Notes: generated from the sequence alone by a model not told the origin. 64,000 nucleotides of DNA from Megalobrama amblycephala (GCF_018812025.1 NC_063052.1:14367001-14431000); one strand, 5' to 3'; counted from the first letter of the stretch, positions 36,845 through 48,894 are shown. Translations and numbers: made by a program.

Positions 36845-37655
36845 CTGTCCAGCATAGGGGTGTGCACAAATAGTCGAATACTCGATCTGTAATTAATATT
36901 CGAAAAATAAAAATACTATTCGAATTTTACTACGTTGCTTTGCTTGCTGTAAATGTAGTGAATCCATTATAAATCCTAAAACGCAGTTATAACTAAATGC
37001 ACTTGGTGGTGCTGTGGAGCGTGTTTAACATGTTTATTGTATTTGATCGTCACAATGTTGTTGTCTGCCTCGCGAAGTTTGGAATTACATATATGAAAAT
37101 TATCTTACAAAATGGAATTAATTTTGATCAAATGAATTAATGAAACCGAGTGATCCTAATATCACCACCATAATGAAAAAGCATGTGAACTCAAAACACC
37201 TGTCGAATGAGGAAAGACAGCTGTCCATCACTGCATTCACAGCTGTACCCCTGAGTGAGCCGAGAAGATAACTGATAGCAAAATGATCTCGAAACATATG
37301 CTTCCTTTAAGTTTCGGCGAGGGAGACATATTTCACGAACAAAAAACGGGCAGTTTTTGTTCGTCGGCCGACTAAGTTTTCTCAGTTGGTCCTCGTCGGC
37401 TTTTTTTGGGGCGATTCGACATGTTGAATCGGCGTCGGAGCTCGTTGGTCCGTCGGGCCATCTGATCATTCTGATTGGCTGTTCAGCTACTGCCATCTGC
37501 TGGTACAGAAAAGCATTTCATCTTACGCAGGCGCAGAATGGACGTGCTACTTGGTCGTCGGCTGTCGAGCGTCGGTTTGGTGTTTCAGGGCGACTTTGGA
37601 CCCAGACGCTGCTGACATGAGCCAACCCCGTCACCACTAGTTCGTCGACGTCGGA
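36845..37655. repeat. AT-type TCGAATA repeat plus CpG-rich TCGTCGG block
   Basis: 36855-36960 carries AATAGTCGAATACTCGATCT and TACTATTCGAATTTTAC, a TATTCG-type dispersed repeat end. 37320-37650 is rich in TCGTCGG words on both strands (TTCGTCGGCCGACTAAG, GGTCGTCGGCTGTCGAGCG, TAGTTCGTCGACGTCGG), many of them able to pair. The open frames there are chance results of a stop-poor composition. Confidence 0.5.
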
Positions 37656-37775
37656 GTTGCCAAATTAGTATGAATTCATAACAATGACCTACCCCTAACC
37701 TCGCCCCTAAACCTACCCTTCAATGGGATTTAGACAAATTGTTAGCCACCTCGTAAAATCCGTACGAATTGGTCG
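37655..37775. mobile_element. MITE related to 897-1115
   Basis: TTAGTATGAATTCATAACAA, CCTACCCCTAAC, CCTAAACCTACCC, GCCACCTCGTAAAATCCGTA and CGAATTGGT resemble the 897-1115 element in reverse. The ends are too diverged to define exactly. Confidence 0.5.
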
Positions 37776-39905
37776 TGAGATAGCATTGGTACGTCACCGT
37801 GGTCAGAGTGGAATAGATGCGATTACATGCCTGTTTATTGCAATTAAAATTGCCATATGCCACATATTTTGCTACTATTATAGTTACCACGATTGTAATC
37901 TTAATCACATCAGTTTTTGATCAAAGTATTGTGTTTACAATATTGTCTAAATCACAATATTGCCTAAATCTCATTATAATCATGTGCATGTAAACATAGT
38001 CAATGCTTTACACACTCTCTGCTCATGGTGTGACTGTCAACTGCTGTTACTCCAACCTCTTACTTTTACAGATTGCACAAGTTACTGGTGTGTTTCTCTC
38101 AGTCTGAGACTGCATGTTGGCATGTTGACTCATTACTCTCGCTGGGCTGTCAGGGCTTCTGCTAACGCTTCAGCAGAGGCGGCACAGTGGAGAATAAACC
38201 AAGGATATGTGGTTCAGGGTTATGTAAATATATTTTGGACTTAGCCCTGACTTTAACCCAAGGTTTTCAAAGTCCTTGGTCAACATATTAAATCATTCAG
38301 TTTATTTCACTCTTCACATAAAACAAAAACTCATCCAAGACTGCAACCATAAGGGTTTTTAAATAAATCAATATCAATTATTATTGATTAATACATTTTT
38401 GGTAGAGATGCACAGGTATTAAAATTCAAGCTGATACTGAAAAGCCAATATTTATTTTAATAATATGGCTGATGTTAAAATTCTACACTATTTTGTCTAA
38501 ATAAATAGTAAATCAAGTGGTATTAAATTAATGTAGGCATCTTTAAATGATAATGTACAGCCTGAAAAATGGATGTTCATTTTGAGATTTGATTTAATAG
38601 TGTTTTTAAATTATTAGTGTTTGTAAAGATCAACTTTAAGTGAGCGTTAGATGACGGCAATGATATAATGTAGAAAAGGAGTATGTACAAACAAATATCT
38701 AAAATCAGCCAACATTAATAATAAAAAAATCTCTAATATCAGCCAATATGGTATGATATTTTGTCACTACAGCTATCATTGCATTCAAAGTCAAGACATA
38801 ACTGACAGCTAGATAATCTGAGACTGTTGAATGATTAATTTAATTTTGCTTATGCTACTCTTTTTACAAACACTTATGAAATAAAAATAAACTGGAAAAC
38901 CTACCAAACCTGAATAAAATCCACAACAAGCCTGCTCTAAAAAACATTTGCATCTCAATGACTGAAAGTCATTCAAAGTGGCTGTGAACTCATGTGCTGA
39001 CACATACAGATGAGCTGATTTACTGTCATTTACCGTCATTTTGATCACATGACTACAGCTCAGTCAGATATCCATCAGGTGGTCATCCAGATTTCAGGGT
39101 GGCTTTGAATGCTGACCAACAATATCATCCTGTGATATAATAGCATTTAAGGTGACAGCAACTACAGGTAAACAGCAGCAGACAGGCTTGGAGTCTGAAA
39201 TAAATGACATCTTTAACCTGCCGTTTGATTTAATCTTGCACTATTGATCTTTTAAGATGCATTACAGAATTTTACACATTCAATCTCTGGTGAATGCAAA
39301 CAGATATTACACTAGTGAGAGATGTGGAGAAAACACAATGAGGGAGATAAATGACTAAAACAGTCTAAAAATCTCAACTTTCATCCTGCACCAGCCTTTA
39401 TTGTAGCGATTCAGATATTTCTTTAGTGGTGTCTTGATAAATTGCATGTAAGAAACAGAAGATATCTACGCACAGCTTTAACAGAATTTCATTTAAAAAA
39501 GTTTGTGTGCATTGTCTACTGAACACAGCAGCAATAAATCATCTAATGATGATCAAATAATGGAGCAGAGCGCTGTAGCAGGCAAATATCCAGATGCATA
39601 ATTCAACATTTACATGACGAACTGTCATCAGAAAGTTTGGAGACAATTATGTCAAGATATGGGACTCATTAACTACAAGAACACTGTTTATGAAGGTACT
39701 GATATTCAGAAGAAACACCCTCAATTCCTTGTCCAAAATAATAATAATAATAATAATATTTCTTGATGTTGCATAGAGTAAAAAATAGGCAGCCTGCTTA
39801 AGATTATGAGCAAAACAAAGAGCTGATGTTTAAAAATTAGCCTTCTTATTTTTATCACACAAATAGAAAGCATTGTTTTGTTCAATGTGTGAGACTCATG
39901 CATTG
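37776..39905. other. Intergenic, nothing firm
   Basis: AT-rich unique-looking DNA with scattered short A/T runs. The open frames (37960-38244, 38809-39048) lack domains. Confidence 0.5.
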
Positions 39906-40139
39906 CACAGTAAAAACACAATTGTTGGTTTAACTTAAAAAAAAGGAAGTTACATGATTGGCTTAAAATTTTGAGTTCATTGACATTAAAAATTTGTGAT
40001 AATACAATGAAGGCGATTGGTTTAATCGCCAATTGGTTTAATTCAAAAAAATGTTATCTGAACCACATTAATTACTGAAGTTGATTTGACAAAAGGAATA
40101 ATGATGTGATGATAAATCATGAAAATATTTTTTACAGTG
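39906..40139. mobile_element. Small MITE (CACAGTAAAAA / TTTTTTACAGTG)
   Basis: A 234-bp segment whose ends are inverted repeats, with TTTAACTTAAAAAAA near the left end and GTTGATTTGACAAAA near the right. A single end of the same kind (CACTGTAAAAAAATGCC) is at 7345-7361. Confidence 0.55.
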
Positions 40140-41034
40140 TCATATAAGAGAGTAGGAACTGTTTCTTCCATTTTAACAACTCTAGTCCGCTCACATTATC
40201 ATCGTTTAGGATTAAACCAATGGCAGAAGCAGACAGCTATGCTTAATGTCAGCAAAATCTCACAAAAATATACAATAGCAAGCTGCAAAAGCAGCCAGAA
40301 ATGTTTCTGAATAGAGACAAATTAAGTAAATTCCTTGCAAATTTAATATGGCTCATCATTTTCATGTTTTGAGCATAATGTAAACTTACTCATGCCAGAG
40401 GGACCCAAAGTCAAACTCCACACACGTATTTAAAGAGCCAAGACCCAGATAAGGAGAATAATTAGCTTTGGCAGAAACAGGAACTTCCTTTTAGCAAGTC
40501 AAATTACACAGTCTCCCCCCAACCGTTTATTTGTTGTGAAAATCCAATTCCCCACTAATTTTAGGCCTACTTGACTTTCATGAGCACATTCTTATAAATG
40601 TTTAAAAAAGCGTCTGAATTTGATACACAGGATTCTAGATGAAAGACAAAATTAAACAGCCTCAGCGGGACAAATGACTAAGCCTAAACAAACCAATTCA
40701 TAACAACATATGTGCATGAATGAATGAATCTTAAAAGAGATAATCTGGTCAGTCATATTTTTAATGATAAAAGGCACCCTTTATGTAAGTCTCTAAAGAA
40801 AATGCTATTACATTACAGTTTGTTTTAGTAGAAAACAAAATCGCCTTTAAAGTTGTCCAAATGAAGTCCTTAGCAATGCATATCCACTCACAAAAATTAT
40901 TTTTTTATGTATTTAGGGTATGAAATTTACACAATATCTTCATGGAACATGATCTTTACTTAATATCCTAATGATTTTTGGCATAAAAGAAAAATCAATA
41001 ATTTTGACCCACACAATGTATTGTTGGCTTTTGC
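40140..41034. other. Intergenic, nothing recognised
   Basis: Unique-looking AT-rich DNA up to the TA target of Tc1 copy 2. Confidence 0.5.
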
Positions 41035-41036
41035 TA

Positions 41037-42614
41037 CATTCCAAAAAAGTTGGGACACTGTACAAATTGTGAATAAAAAAGGAATGCAATAATTTACAAA
41101 TCTCATAAACTTACATTTTATTCACAATAGAATATAGATAACATATCAAATGTTGAAAGTGAGTCATTTTGAAATGTCATGCCAAATATTGGCTCATTTT
41201 GGATTTCATGAGAGCTACACATTCCAAAAAAGTTGGGACAGGTAGCAATAAGAGGCCGGAAAAGTTAAATGTACATATAAGGAACAGCTGGAGGACCAAT
41301 TTGCAACTTATTAGGTCAATTGGCAACATGATTGGGTTAAAAAGAGCCTCTCAGAGTGGCAGTGTCTTCAGAATCAAGATGGGCAGAGATCACCAATTCC
41401 CCCAATGTGCGGCGAAAAATAGTGGCAACAGAAAGGTGTTTCTCAGCGAAAAATTGCAAAGAGTTCGAAGTTATCATCATCTCAGTGCATAATATCATCC
41501 AAAGATTCAGAAAATCTGGAACAATCTCTGTGCGTAAGGGTCAAGGCCGGAAAACCATACTGGATGCCCGTGATCTTCGGGCCCTTAGACGGCACTGCAT
41601 CACATACAGGAATGCTACTGTAATGGAAATCACAACATGGGCTCAGGAATACTTCCAGAAAACATTGTCGGTGAACACAATCCACCGTGCCATTCGCCGT
41701 TGCCGGCTAAAACTCTATAGGTAAAAAAAGAAGCCATATCTAAACATGATCCAGAAGCGCAGGCGTTTTCTCTGGGCCAAGGCTCATTTAAAATGGACTG
41801 TGGCAAAGTGGAAAACTGTTCTGTGGTCAGACGAATCAAAATTTGAAGTTCTTTTTGGAAAACTGGGATGCCATGTCATCCGGACTAAAGAGGACAAGGA
41901 CAACCCAAGTTGTTATCAGCGCTCGGTTCAGAAGCCTGCATCTCTGATGGTATGGGGTTGCATGAGTGCGTGTGGCATGGGCAGCTTACACATCTGGAAA
42001 GGCACCATCAATGCTGAAAGGTATATCCAAGTTCTAGAACAACATATGCTCCCATCCAGATGTCATCTCTTTCAGGGAAGACCTTGCATTTTCCAACATG
42101 ACAATGCCAGACCACATACTGCATCAATTACAACATCATGGCTGCGTAGAAGAAGGATCCGGGTACTGAAATGGCCAGCCTGCAGTCCAGATCTTTCACC
42201 CATAGAAAACATTTGCCGCATCATAAAGAGGAAGATGCGACAGAGATGACCTAAGACAGTTGAGCAACTAGAAGCCTGTATTAGACAAGAATGGGACAAC
42301 ATTCCTATTCCTAAACTTGAGCAACTTGTCTCCTCAGTCCCCAGACGTTTGCAGACTGTTATAAAAAAGAAGAGGGGATGCCACACAGTGGTAAACATGG
42401 CCTTGTCCCAACTTTTTTGAGATGTGTTGATGCCATGAAATTTAAAATCAACTTATTTTTCCCTTAAAATGATACATTTTCTCAGTTTAAACATTTGATA
42501 TGTCATCTATGTTGTATTCTGAATAAAATATTGAAATTTGAAACTTCCACATCATTGCATTCTGTTTTTATTCACAGTTTGTACAGTGTCCCAACTTTTT
42601 GGGAATCGGGTTTG
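41037..42614 (+). mobile_element. Tc1-like transposon, copy 2 (IR/DR ends)
   Basis: A 1578-bp element closely similar to copy 1 over its whole length, flanked by TA at 41035-41036 and 42615-42616. The right end is complete (GGAATCGGGTTTG). The left end reads TACATTCCAAAAAAGTTGGG and lacks the outermost bases (AACCCG) seen in copy 1. Outer and inner direct repeats are at 41039-41057 and 41222-41240 on the left, and near 42404-42420 and 42588-42604 on the right; their sequence is better kept than in copy 1. The transposase gene inside is disrupted. Confidence 0.94.
41379..42420 (+). pseudogene. Tc1-like DD34E transposase, broken (copy 2)
   Basis: This is the same transposase family as copy 1, with different lesions. 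The N-terminal part has several 1-4 base deletions (about 41389-41470), so the helix-turn-helix is spread over two frames. An in-frame TAA at 41722-41724 replaces a Ser codon of copy 1 (LYR-stop-KKKPYL). From about 41746 the frame is good through LWSDESKF, MVWGCM, QHDNARPHTA and SPIENI, then hits TGA after KRKMRQR at 42247-42249. The remaining C-terminus (RRLQTVIKKK to QLF-stop at 42418-42420) is still recognisable downstream. The segment deleted in copy 1 near 27675-27735 is intact here. Confidence 0.93.
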
Positions 42615-42707
42615 TATATATATGTGCGTGTGTGTGTGTGTGTGTTCTGCATGCTTACTTGCTATTGGAAATTTAAACCAAAAAAAATCACAGTAAAGAT
42701 CATAAAA

Positions 42708-42753
42708 AACAACAACAACAACAACACTCAAAATAATAATAATAATAATAATA
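42708..42753. repeat. (CAA)n and (AAT)n microsatellites
   Basis: CAACAACAACAACAACA followed a few bases later by AATAATAATAATAATAATAA. Confidence 0.9.
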
Positions 42754-42844
42754 AAAATCTATAATGAATGAAAAAACAAATACATTTAAAATATACCTTT
42801 AAGGGTTTGTATCTTGGTAGGAAATCAAAATGGACACTTCTTGT

Positions 42845-43065
42845 TTTTTTATGGAATATTGCAGTATTCATTATAAATGATTTATTCGTGCACATCATTA
42901 TTTTCATGTGTCCTCATAATCTTTAATCATCATCTCTTCTCTTCTCTGATGAAGAGGGTGGGGCAACCTGTCACTCACATGAAATCCACCAGTAGCAAAC
43001 CACAACCATCCAATCAATTCCCCACATACAAAATCAAGTCCCGCCCCTAAGATTATAGCAACTTT
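42845..43065 (+). repeat. Dispersed repeat family B, copy 1
   Basis: GGAATATTGCAGTATTCATT, GTGCACATCATTATTTTC, CCTCATAATCTTTAATCATC, GAGGGTGGGGCAACCTGTCA and CCATCCAATCAATTCCCCAC occur without interruption. This copy supplies an empty target site for the transposon at 46779-47555. Confidence 0.85.
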
Positions 43066-43861
43066 CATTTCATGCTGACTTTATTGTAACACCCTTGGAT
43101 CCACTAACCTGCCTTGTACACAGTGAAAAAAAATCTCACAACACTGGCCTCAAATCAGCAAAGAGATCTATTTGTGCAGTGACATTAGCAGTCAGGCTGG
43201 TGCATGAGGTGACTGAGAAGGGACTCACAGAGCAAACAGAACCTTGCATTAAGCATTTAATTAAACTCCAGCCTGGTGACATCCTGCATTAGTCAGGCTG
43301 TCGAGATGCCACCGAGATAAATGAGCTGTGGATTTTTGAAACTTTGTTCATGATAACTTCTCATTAATACTCAGTGTAATTAATGCTGGCATTCAGCGCA
43401 CGGGAGCCACTAATTACAGCACTGCCTCTGTACGCACACCTGATGAAAAATGTGCAGTTGAAACACTCTCAAAACTGCAAAGAATCATGGGTTTAGCAGA
43501 AGATCATGCACCATTAATTACCTCTCCTAACACCAAAGAAGAAGACACAGACCACATTTTAGGAATTGGGAAAAGATGCTTTATTACATCTTTAAAGAGT
43601 TAAAGAGTGACATTACAAACATGCTGATGCCTTTGCCTTGTTGAATAATCTTGTAGTACATCAAGCATATAAAGACGTTTCTTAGTGGAATGAATATTTC
43701 AACACTTACAACAAACACTTACAAAGTGATTTTGCCTCTTGATTCATGTTTCTTGTTGCATCTCTAGTGTAAACGCAACTATTGCTCATGTGACAGGACA
43801 GGAAACATGGATATTTCCATTGGTTTAGTGAATTGAAATATATATATGAAAATGGACAAAC
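43066..43861. other. Intergenic; candidate CNE 43180-43540
   Basis: The stretch with AATACTCAGTGTAATTAATG and GAGCCACTAATTACAGCACT has repeated TAATTA sites in balanced-composition, repeat-free DNA. Conservation is guessed, not measured. Confidence 0.3.
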
Positions 43862-44333
43862 TCAACGATTGGGTTGTTTTAACCCAGCGGTTGGGTTCAA
43901 TGTTTGCCCAATCTGCTGGGTAGTTTTATTTAACTCAACTATTGTTTAAAAATGACTGTATTTCTTGCTTAAAATGAACCCAATGTATGTTGGAAATTAA
44001 CATGTACTAATATGTTTAATAAATAAACAGTTTAATTAATTATAATTAAACAAAAAACATTAAATTGCTTATTAATAAATGTTAACCTTTTGAATATTAT
44101 TGTTGCCTCTAGTAATTATGTGTCTGATTTTTAATTTCCAACCTATTTTGGGTTCATTTTAAGCCAGACATAAAGTCATTTTTAAACAATAGATGAGTAA
44201 AACAAAACTGCACAGCAGGTTGGGTTAAAAAAACATTTAACCCAACCGCTGGGTTAAAACAATTCAATCCCTGGGTTTATCCATTTTCAACCCAAATTGG
44301 TTTGTTTTTAACCCAGCATTTTTTAGAGTGTAT
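43862..44333. mobile_element. Palindromic MITE (AACCCAGCGGTTGGGTT)
   Basis: Two inverted halves of about 200 bp: GTTTTAACCCAGCGGTTGGG, TGAACCCAATGTATGTTGGA and AAATTAAC on the left mirror TTTCCAACCTATTTTGGGTT and AACCGCTGGGTTAAAAC on the right. The right end is complete (AACCCAGCATTTTTTAGAGTG); the left lacks about 40 terminal bases. Could fold into a long hairpin. Confidence 0.8.
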
Positions 44334-45599
44334 TAGCTGAGAAAAAAATTCTTTCATATGCAAGGAAAAACTGACATTATAAAATAATAAAATAAACTGG
44401 AATCATTATTATCAGATCATTATAAATAAATAAATAGAATTGGAATCTAATCAAAAGCCTGTGAATCAGAATCTATCCAGGAATTAGGAAATTGTCCTGA
44501 TACTGCAAACACAAATTCGCATTTGAAACTGATGTCAGTGCATCATCTGCAGAGACGTTAACCGGATGGTTTGATTTTATTATCTTTATAATAAGTTGGA
44601 TGTGGCTGTATCCGCAATCAAGCTGGACCGTTGTCTTCTTTCAGCCCACCTGATTTTAATTGTCATCACATTTTGTGTGACTGACCAGTTACACTTAACA
44701 GGGAGCGATTAGGGGAAAGGGCTGTCCTGACAAAATCTGCCACAGGAAATTAACTCCTTATTTGTGTCATGACTGATAATATGTCACTTAATAGCTTAAT
44801 TACATGATAAATTAGCATTTGCTGAAACAAAAAAAGGGTTTGGTTTCATTGTGGAATCATAATTGAAAGGATGAAAAATAGCACTGGAAATCTGAGTCAA
44901 CACTTGTAGATAAATGTCGGGGACAGTGTCTCCTTTTACAACCAAACCCCAGCACTGTCAGGGCACTATTTATTAGCTCAGCTCACAAATGTCAAATCTA
45001 TATACTGTGCAGTTTCACTGGCGCTTACTAGTCGTTTTTCACTGGTGCGATCACGGCCTCTGGAATCCCAGATAAACGGGTCATCATCTCATCCGGGCCG
45101 GCTCCTTCATCTCTGAGGTCAAAGAGCTTATTACCTCTCTGAGAGCTTTATAAATAACAGCAATCGAAAAGAAACAAACAAATAAATAAATAAAAAGAAA
45201 GAAAAATACTTCTGAAGAATGAGTAGACTTCTCCTTCCAAAAAGTATCAATTGTTTTTTCTACTCATGACCTTCCACAAAATTATTGCAGTCAGTAGCCA
45301 AGCGAAATACACTGTAAAACTGTTTTGTAGGGTAACATAAAAAAAAAAGTATTTCATGCTAGGACAGATTATGACGTCAGTAGGCCCTGAGCACGTACAC
45401 CACCTCACACGTGCCTGCACTGAAAGCCAGCAGTGTATTAAACACCGTTCAAATGAACAGCAAATTTAATGTCAACCACAACAATAATCATATTTGCATG
45501 TAGTGAGAATTTAATAAACAGAAACATTAAAAAATATATGTGGTCAAGTCAAGTAAGGGCAGTAAAGGAAATATTTGTGGACATCTGTGATCATGAGGT
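44334..45599. other. Intergenic; candidate CNE 44520-45130
   Basis: Repeat-free, moderately GC-rich sequence (GGGAGCGATTAGGGGAAAGG, TAGCTTAATTACATGATAAA). No gene evidence. Confidence 0.3.
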
Positions 45600-46680
45600 T
45601 TGGATAAAGATGTATATTACATCAGTTAAAGCACTTATAATATCATGGTTTATAACTTCTGAGCAGTAGGTGGTGCTATGACGAAACTCTGCATGCACCC
45701 TCAAGTCATGCCTGTGATGACATGTACCAAGTTTGGTGTCAATACACCAAATCATTGCGAAGATATCGCATCAAATTAATTTTTGCATGCTCACCATCAA
45801 ATTCCTTGACGCGCTATACCAAAACGGATTGACCGATCAAAAATCATTTAATAACTTTTTGCCTGGAATGTGAGTAGATGCTACATACGAAATTTCGTTA
45901 AAATTGGACAAACACTGCAAAATTCAAAATGGCAGAAAATTGTGTTTCTAGGACTTGCGCGTCAAAAGTTATGAGCATAAACATGAGTGAATCTTTGAAC
46001 TGTTGGTGGCGCTAGAGAGTTTGAGGTAGAGACTCTTTTTTGCTATGGTAACATTTCCGACGGTCCTCTATCTGTGTGCCATCTGTGTTTCTATCACGCT
46101 TGCAGTGTTTGCATGTTGAAACGAAGCAATTTAGTTTTCACTGTGTAAAAAACCCACGGAAACTACATTGTTCACATCAACGTTGTTGATATCTGTTTCA
46201 TACATGATTTAATGACACGTTTACGAGACCGAACAAGCTGAACACAACACACTATTATTTACGTTCATCATCACAACATGCTGCCAATCCACACCTACAA
46301 CAAGAGCATATGTTACAAACACAGGAAACGATATAAACAGCATTGCAATCATTTAAATAGCTAACTAAAATAAAAGATTAGGTGTTGCCTCAACTGATGA
46401 GTTTACTTCCGTCCAAGAAGAGTGTTCCACAACGCCATTAAAGTTGAGTTTTCTCACCAGCTGACATTGTATCCATTAAAGAAAATGAGTTTATTTTCCT
46501 TTTAATAGACCCACTTGGCTGCGGTTTTATTGAGTCTATGGTGAATTGTTTTAAACGTGCTGGCTTGCTTTATCCAATCATGTTCTCTCACCTGAGTGCT
46601 GAGCAAAAATTTTTTTTTTTTTTTTTTTTTTGAGTATTAATAAACTTATCAGTGCCCCCTGCTGGTCTGGCATTAAACTG
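45600..46680 (+). repeat. Probable dispersed repeat, mosaic
   Basis: GAGCAGTAGGTGGTGCTATG, CACCAAATCATTGCGAAGAT, GGTGGCGCTAGAGAGTTTGA and CAGTGCCCCCTGCTGG are the kind of words common in abundant teleost repeats. No in-window copy proves it. A T-run of about 24 bases lies at 46609-46632. No coding potential. Confidence 0.4.
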
Positions 46681-46684
46681 TTTG

Positions 46685-47700
46685 TAGGTTTGTAGGAATA
46701 TTGCAGCATTGATTATAAATGATTTATCTGTGATTCCTTGCACATCATTATTTTTTTAATTAATGTCCCCTCATAATCTTTAAAGGGGTGGATGATTATG
46801 ATTTTACTTTTTTAACTTTAGTTAGTGTGTAATGTTGCTGTTTGATCATAAACAACATCTGCAAAGTTACAACACTCAAAGTTCAATGCAAAGGGAGATA
46901 TTTTCTTTTACAGAAATCGCTGTTAAAGGACTACAACAAGCTTCTTCCCAGGATGGTGACATCACTAACCCTAAAATTTACATAAACCCCGCCCCCAAGA
47001 ACACACAACAAAGGGGGTGAGGCCATGTTGGGCTGCTTTAGAGAAGAGGAAGAGTTGTTGTAGTAGAGTGTTGTTCATTTTACGCCACAAACGAGGGTCA
47101 ATTCAATGCTGGATTTGCACAAAAGATGAACATGACGCCACATGCTAGTGGATGAGTTGAATCAACTCCACAGCAACTACATAAATTTATTCACTAACCA
47201 TTCAGAAACGTCTAAAAGTTGTAACTTCTTCCTGAGTCTCTCCATCAGTGTCGACTCCGGTTTGAACAATGTAAGGCTGAACACCGTCGTCATTTTGGCT
47301 GCGTGAGATTCTCCAGCTTTGTTGTTGTTGAGCTGTTAAAGCTCCGCCCTCTTCTGGAAAGGGGGCTGGGAGCAGCAGCTCACTTGCATTTAAAGGGACA
47401 CACACAAAAACGGCATGTTTTTGCTCACACCCAAATAGGGGCAAATTTGGCAAGCTATAATAAATGATCTGTGGGGTATTTTGAGCTGAAACTTCACAGA
47501 CACATTCTGGAGACACCAGAGACTGGTGAAAGGGGCATTATAGGTCCCCTTTAAAATAACTCCCTCTTGCAGACATCTTTTCTTTGATGGCATATTTACT
47601 GGCGCGAGGGCGAGACAACCTGTCACTCACATGAGATCAACCAATAGCAAACCAAAACAATCCAATCAATTCCATACTGACAAAATTTGCAATACGTTTT
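46685..47700 (+). repeat. Dispersed repeat family B, copy 2 (split by transposon)
   Basis: Left part 46690-46781: GGAATATTGCAGCATTGATT, ATAAATGATTTATC, GCACATCATTATTTTT, CCTCATAATCTT. Right part 47552-47690: AAATAACTCCCTCTTGCAGA, GAGGGCGAGACAACCTGTCA, ACCAATAGCAAACC, CCAATCAATTCC. Together these give the order found in the uninterrupted copies. Confidence 0.85.
46779..47555. mobile_element. TTAA-flanked transposon, 777 bp, inside another repeat
   Basis: The ends are AGGGG...CCCCT, each bordered by TTAA. The right half contains GGGGCATTATAGGTCCCCT and the TTTGGGTGTGAGCAAAAACA-type box (reverse). The left half contains ACCCCGCCCCCAAGAACACA. The flanking repeat is found uninterrupted at 42845-43065 and, reversed, at 48895-49210, so the empty site can be read: one TTAA there, two here. 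No transposase gene. Confidence 0.88.
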
Positions 47701-48430
47701 TTCTTGTTCCAGAAGCCATTTCACTTGGATCTCAATGTCACGATAGGGAAGAAAAGACTATAACTTCCTTTCAATACTGATGAAAAGGTTTTTTTTTTTT
47801 ACAGAGTGTAGCTTTTGGAAAAAAAAAAAAAAAAAAGTGTACATTGAACTGGAAACTGGTTACCTTTCAACAGTCGTCTTCTGTCTAGCTGTCTGACGCC
47901 TGTCATTCAGTGTCTGTGAGTTCAGGGCGAGTCAGGTCACTCATAAATCATTAATGTGGCCACGGTGTGCCTGCTCCAACATCTTCAGATGTCTCTGTCT
48001 CTGGGGACCATGTGGCCGCTGGTGACTCGTGACATTAGAGCAATGCGCATCCTCAGATTCTCCTTCCTCTATATCACAGACACCCAACCTGAGCTGGAGC
48101 GATTCTCATGACTAATGAGGTGCTAATTAGACAACATAGGCAGGGACGAAGAAGAAAGGCATCCAGTGACCCGCTGTCACAGAGTTATCTAAGGGTTAAT
48201 TGCACACTTTGATAAGCCTGTATCAAAAATGGAGAATAACCTCAAGGAATTAAGATAAGTGCTATTTTAAAAGTGTTTGTGCTGTTATCGCATGTGCATA
48301 ATTATTTTAGTCAAAAACAGTGCAGATAAAAAATAAATGATCAGCGGGCATGATTCATTCCTAGTGTTTTCCTTGTTCACTTCACAGTGATGTAACTGTT
48401 GCACTGCAATATTATTTATGCTACTCATTT
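47700..48430. other. Intergenic; candidate CNE 47870-48270
   Basis: Repeat-free, GC-balanced segment (CATAAATCATTAATGTGGCC, CTCATGACTAATGAGGTGCT) between repeat blocks. All six frames have stops, so it is unlikely to be a large exon. Confidence 0.3.
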
Positions 48431-48858
48431 TTAAAGTGGACCTATAATGCCCCTTTTACAAGATGTAATAAAGTCTCTGGTGTCTCCAGAATGTGTGTGT
48501 GAAGTTTCAGCTCAAAATCCCCCACAGATCATTTATTATAGCTTGTCAAATTTGCTCCGATTTGGGTGTGAGCAAAAACACACAATTTTTGTGTGTGTCC
48601 CTTTAAATTCAAATGAGCTGCTGCTCCCGCCCCCTTTCCAGAAGAGGGCGGAGCTTTAACAGCTCAACAACAACAAAGCTGGAGAATCTCACACAGCCAA
48701 AATGACGACGGTGTTCAGCCTTACATTGTTCAAACCGGAGTCGGACACTGATGGAGAGACTCAGGAAGAAGTTACAACTTTCAGAATGAAACTGGATGTT
48801 TCTGAATGGTTGCTCAAACAGCAACATTACACACTAACTAAAGTTAAAAAAGTGAAAT
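48431..48858. mobile_element. Truncated relative of the 46779-47555 element, inverted
   Basis: From TTAAAGTGGACCTATAATGC it runs through CCAGAATGTGTGTGTGAAGT, TTTGGGTGTGAGCAAAAACA, CAAATGAGCTGCTGCTCCCG and CATTGTTCAAACCGGAGTCG to TTAAAAAAGTGAAATGAACC, i.e. the right half of the 46.8-kb element in reverse. The GCCCC-rich half is missing. Confidence 0.75.
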
Positions 48859-48894
48859 GAACCCATGCATGTGAGTATGCACACTTTGTGTAAA

